DNA of 64,000 nucleotides, from NCBI GenBank assembly GCA_018343915.1, contig JABRWF010000001.1, positions 2,666,001 to 2,730,000 on the forward strand, written 5' to 3'. A program made the position numbers and the translations under genes. The notes below the pieces were generated by a model. That model searched no databases and was not told the origin of the DNA. It saw only the letters and a list, made by a program, of their open reading frames with translations. Origin of the DNA: Agroathelia rolfsii. Lineage: Eukaryota; Basidiomycota; Agaricomycetes; Amylocorticiales; Amylocorticiaceae. Below are positions 57,713 to 64,000 of this stretch, in pieces. The first letter of the stretch is position 1, and the number at the start of each line of letters is the position of its first letter.

Positions 57713-60700
57713 ATGTTGAGGCCACGCGTGCACATCGGTCGTTACAAGTACAGCAACTCAACTAGACGCGTTCTACTGTCGCAACAACGACTGCTTTCGT
57801 CCAATGTGCTCAAGGATGTTCCTTTCGTCGACATACATCCCGAGGTCGAGGCTGCACTAGCTGCTGAGAAACCTGTCGTAGCCCTGGAGACGGCAATTGT
57901 TACCCATGGCATGCCCTACCCGACCAATTTGGAGACTGCCTTGTCAATGGAATCAATCATCCGATCCACTGGCAGTGTCCCAGCTACCATTGGCTTGATT
58001 GGTGGTCGTGTCAAAATCGGACTTACGCCCAAGGAGCTGGAGTATCTCGCTACAGCACGCGGTAATGCTGACGTTGTTAAAATCTCACGTAGAGATATTG
58101 GGCCTGCGATTGCTACGAAGAAAGACGGAGGAACGACTTGTGCTGGCACCCTGCTTTTCGCTGCATTAGCCGGAATCAAAGTATTTTCAACTGGCGGGTG
58201 GGTTATTTTTTTTGTGAATGTAGTAAAATCCTATCTTTAAGCTTGAATATAGATTGGGCGGTGTTCATCGTGGTGGAGAGAACTGTTTGTCTTGCGTTCA
58301 CATTTGATAATCGATCCAGATCTTGATTTTTCCACCCAGCCATGGACGTATCTGCCGATTTATACGAATTGACGCGTAGTCGTGTTGGGCTTGTATCTGC
58401 AGGCGTCAAATCCATCTTGGATATTGGGAGGTGCGTAATTCATTACTATCCTGTATTGTCAGGCAAACTTAAGGATATGTAGGACTCTTGAATATTTGGT
58501 CGGTTTTGACAAAGCATGCTAAATATGTCCCAATATATTTAAGTCTCTGCACTAAAGGAAACGTTGGGCGTCCCTGTTCTCTCGTATGCCAAGACTAAGG
58601 ACTTTCCTAACTTCTTCAGCCCTCGAAGTGGTTTCAAGGTTAGCCATTAACATGCCAAGATGTACTTTCTGTCTCAAAGTTGACGCCAATTAGTCGGCAT
58701 GGAATAGTGACGATCCTAAGGAAGTTGCTACCCTATTATGTGCGTTTCCATGCTGGTGTCCTGAGGAGAGAAAGAAAACTTATATTTGTTCCAGATTCTC
58801 AATGGCAACTGGGGATGACCAACGGAGCATTGATAGCAGCCCCGATCCCTGAACAATACGAAGCTTCCGGGGCAGAGATCCAAAAGTCAGTAGAGCAGGC
58901 TATTCGAGAGTCCGAGGAAAATGGCATTGCGAAACAGGGCAAAGACGCTACCCCGTGGTTGTTGAATCGTATTGCCGAGCTCACACAAGGCAAATCTGTT
59001 AAGAACAGTGCGTCAGAAGAGCTAATGTACAATTTCAGTACGGTTGACGCCGCTTTTTTGTAGACATCGCACTTGTCGAAAATACCGCACTGATTGGTAG
59101 GTTAGTTCAAACACGCAGTGCTATAGCCACTAACATGTTACTAGGTGGAAGAATTGCTGTAGAATATTCTCGTCTGGCCGCGCAGATAAAGGAAAATGGC
59201 GATGATGCTCATGTAAGATAACAAAGGTTCCCCGCAAACAGCATTTGTACAAAATCAGTTACAAACTTGTATTACAGAAGCGAATCTATCCTGTCCCTGA
59301 GAATACGCCAGAGATTACCAATACCGTGAGCGAGACTCCGACTGCACCTCTAACTTCAGCACCGGTCAGCATATAGTCATTGCCTCCTTGTGTAATGGTA
59401 ATGGTTGTCCTAAGTGAAAGTTTTTTTGAAGTTACCTAAAGCTGTTGTCATTGGCGGAATTGCTGCCGACATATCATCTCAGCCCTCACATGGAGACTCT
59501 AATGCTCATACCACTGTACCTGGCTCAGTGGCGATGAGTTTGGGTGGTGTAGGAAGGAACATGGCTGAAGCTTGTCACCGCATTGTTTCCCAGAAGCAAG
59601 ATTCAGCAGCAGATACACTTTTGCTTTCACCTGTTGGATCTGATGGATTTGGACTGTTTCTTCAGGACAAGACTCGTGAACTCGGGATGAGGACCGATGG
59701 GCTTCTGGAAATGAAAGGGCACCGTTCTGCTGTTTGCAACCTCATCCTTGATCATAGTGGCAATCTTGTGACTGGCGTGGCTGATATGGGTATTATACGT
59801 GCATTCGATGCCGAAAAGGTTTTGTTCATTCCTTTCATTGCGACAGGGTCATGCTTTCTAACTCCATTCCAGGTGATTCATAGCTTGGCGCAATGGCATC
59901 CAAAGATAGTGGCGGTTGACGGAAATCTGTCTGCTGAGACCTTGGAAAATATCGTAACCCATTGTCATGCCAAAGAAATACCAGGTTCAGTCATTGAGCT
60001 TATATTCTATTTCCAAAGCTCATCGCTTTTTTGGTGCAGTCTTCTTGTAGGTCCACTATATACATGCCTGTTTAGGATGACATGTTTATCATTACGCCAG
60101 TGAGCCTACAGCCGTACCCAAATCGACCTCTATTTTCCCAGCTATAGCCGCCGTCCTACAAACACCACCAGAATCACGAACAAACCACCGTGCTCCTATC
60201 GCATTTGCATCTCCAAACCTTCTTGAACTTGATGAAATGTACCTTTACTCAAGGACCGACGCTTTCACATCCATGGTCGAAGACGAGTGGTGGAAGGTCA
60301 TGGACACACTCAACATCCGGGGCTCGTCATTCGAGTTTGACGTCAAGAAACTGTCCCGCTTGCCTGTTTCTTCATCTGACGCATCTCTCGGAACACTGTC
60401 TTTCATCCTAGAAAGGGGGATCTCTCAGAAAGCTCTGTGGTTGCTCCCCTTCTTTGAGCATCTGGTTATTAAATGCGGTTCTTTAGGCGTTGTGTCTGTC
60501 ATGCGCATCCCTAGTCACATATTACCACAGTCGCCTTGGGTAAATGAGCGCACAGACCTCGGCAGACGGACCATCGTAACTCATGGGTCGGAGGGCGTTG
60601 TCCTGCAGCATTTCCCTCCGGAGGCTGTGCCTCAAAATACCATTGTAAATACAACAGGCGCAGGTTTGTCACATTCATCATTCCGTTCATACGACTCTAT

Positions 60701-60904
60701 GTCTGACGTTCGCTTGTAGGCGATTCTTTGGCAGGCTCTCTGCTGGCATCATTCATCCAAGACGAGCGTGTGTTCGAAAGCCCCAAGACCATGCTTGCAG
60801 CCATGATAGATGCTCAACGGACGGCTGTTTTATCCTTACAGAGCGGCATGGCAATTTCCCCTATGATCTCATCCATGCCCCGTAGTTTCAAGGGTTTTTC
60901 ATGA
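57713..60904 (+). CDS. PsuG-PsuK fusion: pseudouridine-5'-phosphate glycosidase joined to PfkB-type kinase
   Basis: Bifunctional pseudouridine-catabolism enzyme: the PfkB domain would phosphorylate pseudouridine and the PsuG domain would split the phosphate into uracil and ribose 5-phosphate. PsuG half from the ATG at 57713: VVALETAIVTHGMPYPTNLE, TIGLIGGRVKIGLTPKELEY, KKDGGTTCAGTLLFAALAGI, then across introns GGVHRGGENS, MDVSADLYELTRSRVGLVSA, QLGMTNGALIAAPIPEQYEA and ALVENTALIGGRIAVEYS. PfkB half from about 59440: AVVIGGIAADISSQP, GSVAMSLGGVGRNMAEACHR, PVGSDGFGLFLQDKTRELGM and the ATP-site signature NTTGAGDSLAGSLLASFIQD near 60645-60755 holding the catalytic Asp. The N terminus (RPRVHIGRYKYSNSTRRVLL) looks like a mitochondrial leader. 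About 800 residues in about 14 exons. Confidence 0.9.
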
Positions 60905-60973
60905 TATAAAACAGACAAAAACAAATTTAGAACTACGATACATACACAATTAGCGTGATTCTAATATAATTTC

Positions 60974-63669
60974 TTAAACCTGCAAAGGTCCTTCTCTCAC
61001 AACTTGTCTTGCTCGCATCAAGTCAAGTTTAGCCGCAGCCTTCTGAGACTTAGCAGCGGCTTTGGCCTTTTTCTCAAATCGTGCCTTTTTTTATTGCCAG
61101 AGCATAAGAACACGATAGGTGATGAATGGTTGGATAAGCTTACCAGAGCACCGTGCTTGAGCCGTGTAATAATATTCGCAGCCTCACCCTTGGTCATCGT
61201 CGCAAGAGGGCCGTTCGCTTTATCATCTGACTCTTCACCAAAAGCGGTACTTAACTCTTGACGTTTTCCCCACCGCTTGCGGACGACAGAAAGCTGATTT
61301 GACGTCGCGGGAAGCGATCTCCATTTTGCTGCTCGACGGAGTCTAGGCGTAGTTAGGATGATATCGGGGAGTAGAAACGCAATAGGGCCTCCACTTACCC
61401 CATAGCTAATGGGCCTTTTACCACATTCTCGGTCACATATTTATCACATCCTCTCACTGCATCCCTTAGAGCTTCGGCAATTAGGATAACACGGCTGCGC
61501 TGATACGGACTAATTCCAAGCGAACGTGCCGTTTGTTTGTTTATCGCCGGGGTGTAAGTCGCACGGAATTTGTGGGGTTTATCTGGATAATGTAACGCCT
61601 CAGCAGCGAAATATCATTTATTAGGGGTGATCTTACCTCCGTCATTCTCCATTGGTTCAATCCGAACGAAGCCCTTGGCCATGCATTCGAGAACATAGAT
61701 ATTATCCCCACAGCCGACCCATGAGTGAGGGCTAAGCTCTGCTACATGGGGTGCGCCAGACGCATCTTCGGCCAAGGAGAAGGGATCGTCGTGATCTATA
61801 TAAGTCACTGATTTTGGTTCGGGAATGTTGCTAATCAAAGATGGAGACGTGTCAGGATTCATCGCTGTATCCCGGCGGACCATTTCCTGTGCTTTCTCCT
61901 CCAGCGACATGATACTATCATCTAAATGGATATATGAGTACCGGCTTATACTTCAGTATGGAAGTTGCAGTACCATCAATAGTCTCATTTGGATCCAAAC
62001 CAAAAAGAGTAGGCGTCGAAATGACACCAGACACCCGGTTGGTGTTGTCGACAAAATCAATAATTCTGCAATCTGTCTTGTTTGTATCTGGAGATAACCG
62101 CATGCCGCGTCCAATCTAAAAGAGTGCATTGTTAGTGCCTGAAAAGCGGCACATGTTGGACGGACAAACCATCTGAGCAAACAAGTTGCGTGAGCGTGTG
62201 GGACGGGCAAGTATCACACAGTCTATACTGGGTATGTCGGCACCTTCTGTTAAAATGCCTAGAGAAGGAACAGACTTTAACACGTCTGGGATTTTGATAG
62301 CCACAAGATTGAAATATATACTGACCACAGTTAATCAGCACGGGGAAAGTCCCCTCCTTGAATGAGCTGATTAAGGCCCTTCGTTCCGAGGCTGGCGTGC
62401 CGGCAAAGATGTATCGCGCATCTATGCCAAAACTACGGAACATCTGTGTCAAGTCGCGGACGTGTGCGAGGTTCACACAGAAGATCAACGTCGATCTACG
62501 TCCCGCTGTTGAATGTGAGCATAGTCTAACCAGATGACATAAACAATGTCTTACAAGCTCGGTCGAGCCAAGTTTGGACAAGAAGTTTGTTGATCGTGTA
62601 GGTATTGACAACATGAGCCAAGCTAGTAGCGTTGAAATCACCAGATCTTGAATTAAGAGTGACATTGCCTAGGTCAAGCTGGGCACGAACGGTAGTGAAT
62701 CGTACATCACATAACCTAACGAAAACGGAATATTCTTCTCAGTCGTGAGAATCAAAGTGTACGGAGTCAAATGGACAGACCATTGGTCTTTGATCATTTG
62801 CAAGAAGTCCCGATGATAAACGATACGCTCGAAGACAGAGCCGAGCGCTAATCCATCATGACGATTGAAAGTTGCGGAAAAGCCAATAATGGGAATTGAG
62901 TGGCTCCTGGGTAAGACCCCTATGGCTTCTGCATCTTTTGGAGCCTTGATACTCGGTTCGAAATGAGATAATAGGCGCCGATAACTGAGGTGTTCGTGAG
63001 GACATAAAGGACAGTGAAATGAACACTTTGAACGCGTACGAAGGGGCAGCGGCATGATGAGCTTCATCCACAATAATAGCTTTCAGCCACCGGGGGTCGA
63101 ACTTGGATAGTCGCTGTGATTGAATTAGGGTTTGATAGGTCGCGACAGTTCTAAAGAGCAAAACAAGGAACATGAGGAAATGCAGGAGTAAAATATGGAC
63201 GATGTTAACATGTCTGCTGATCCCGTAGCTTGATGTTTCGCTCCTTGCTCGATTTCTACAGACCAATGAGGAAATAGTTTCTCGGCTTGTGCAGCCGCTT
63301 GCAGCGCAAGCTCAATACTATTCACAATGATCAAGGCCCGGTTCGCTTGTGTGTTGGCTCTCGGGGGTGCCATGCGTGAGAGCAAGGATAGGAAAACGGT
63401 CGTCTGTAGATTTTTCATGCATGAGTTAGAACCAAGGGATTGACGATACTCAAAGACATGACAACCTTCCCGGAGCCGGTGGGCAAAGAAATACCAAGGC
63501 GAGTACAGCCTGAGCCCAGAGCCTCCAGGCATGAGTCCAAACACGCCTCTTGGTATGGCCTCAATGTTACGGTGGCCGGAGATAGTTTTGCAAATGTGCT
63601 CAGGCTAGCATATCGCCATGACTTTCGTAGATAGCTGGCAGGCAGAAGACTATAGATACGCCATATCAT
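60974..63669 (-). CDS. IRC3: Mitochondrial DEAH-type helicase IRC3
   Basis: Superfamily 2 double-stranded DNA helicase maintaining mitochondrial DNA in yeast. From the ATG at 63669 the leader is basic and Ser/Leu-rich ([20 protein letters not shown]). Helicase motifs across introns: [19 protein letters not shown] (Q-like motif), [11 protein letters not shown] (Walker A, split by an intron), [35 protein letters not shown] (DEAH) and [20 protein letters not shown] (SAT). The C lobe has [20 protein letters not shown], then [20 protein letters not shown] and [17 protein letters not shown] (motif VI). The Irc3-type C-terminal region follows ([20 protein letters not shown], then [20 protein letters not shown]) and ends [12 protein letters not shown]. 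About 700 residues. The stop at 60974 is 70 bases from that of the PsuG-PsuK gene, so the 3' UTRs probably overlap. Confidence 0.9.
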
Positions 63670-64000
63670 GGGATAGTACAATATTGGCTGACCAGGGAGT
63701 GAAAGAGGGGGAGTCAAAGTCAGCAATGAGATTGATCGTCAAGCGGAACGTCTTCAGGTTCTACCAGGCTACTTCAAGCCTGAGTTCAAGTGATCCCGAC
63801 GTCACTGGCAGACTCAGAATTACATGGGTAGCTTCTTACATGTACATGCTTGTACCAAGTACAAAGCACGTGACCGTTATCTCACACAGCCACGGGCAGA
63901 GGACCAATCACAGCATTCCAACTCAGTGCCCCTGGAATCAGAGAATGCCCCAAAGCTGGCTGAACCCACTCATATCTTGCTTATAATCACTCCAATAATG
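63670..64000. other. IRC3 upstream region to window end
   Basis: 331 bases after the IRC3 start codon on the other strand. It should hold the IRC3 promoter. No coding sequence, RNA gene or repeat recognised. Confidence 0.5.

Noticed and set aside
1..64000. tRNA genes, rRNA, CRISPR arrays, intact transposons, telomeric repeats
   Set aside because: Looked for by eye on both strands (T-loop GGTTCGANTCC patterns, reverse-transcriptase and transposase motifs, terminal repeats, TTAGGG runs); none convincing. A covariance-model tRNA scan and a repeat search would be decisive.

Overview
The window is nuclear DNA of a basidiomycete fungus, probably an Agaricomycete; I cannot name the genus. Most genes carry many short GT-AG introns of about 50-90 bases, intergenic spaces are short, and the gene set is typical of Dikarya. 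These include a GPI-anchored GH16 glucanase, an SMP/PH-domain tether, a PsuG-PsuK fusion, PEX11, a SIKE-like coiled-coil protein and INO80/SWI1 chromatin remodellers. I see no intact transposon, rRNA, tRNA or CRISPR array.

Layout, left to right. 1-2721 (+): the 3' part of the ribosome-biogenesis helicase DRS1 and the purine enzyme ADE1. 2988-8964 (-): a GPI-anchored GH16 glucanase, ribosomal protein eL15 and a PPR-like mitochondrial protein. 9240-11818 (-): a zinc alcohol dehydrogenase preceded on the map by a decayed partial copy of itself; a 63-bp repeat recurs beyond each copy. 12891-14777 (-) CBF5 and 15424-16055 (+) eL22 are divergent. 16347-17641 (-) PEX11 and 18186-20193 (+) fumarase are divergent. 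20973-27430 (+) INO80 and 27759-28880 (+) a Rab5-type GTPase follow. 29422-35902 (-): an alpha-arrestin and the ARID protein SWI1, the latter divergent from a small DUF1764 gene (36198-36787, +). 37146-38448 (-) cyclin H lies beside a U6 snRNA gene (38731-38850, +). 39120-42572 (-) is an unrecognised protein of about 1,050 residues with a repeated short motif. 43676-47362 (-) is an NVJ2-like lipid-transfer protein, and 48182-50314 (-) a 710-residue unknown. 50315-53580 is a 3.3-kb stretch with no gene I can support. 53581-54984 (-) a SIKE-like protein and 55336-56196 (+) an R3HCC1-like protein are divergent. 56708-57421 (-) MoaE and 57713-60904 (+) a PsuG-PsuK fusion are divergent. 60974-63669 (-) is the mitochondrial helicase IRC3.

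Most genes are housekeeping and no biosynthetic cluster is present. Some share a process: DRS1, CBF5, eL15 and eL22 serve ribosome production; INO80, SWI1 and cyclin H serve chromatin and transcription; fumarase, IRC3 and the PPR protein serve mitochondria. Physical neighbours are mostly unrelated in function.

The least explained signals are: the unknown gene at 39120-42572, which I join from two reading frames through an in-frame intron and which carries four copies of a K-L-x2-[VHF]-[FL]-G motif; the U6 gene, with UNCG-capped hairpins at both ends; the broken alcohol dehydrogenase duplication; and the gene-free 3.3-kb block. Exon boundaries were read by eye from splice consensus and frame continuity, so lengths marked 'about' are estimates.
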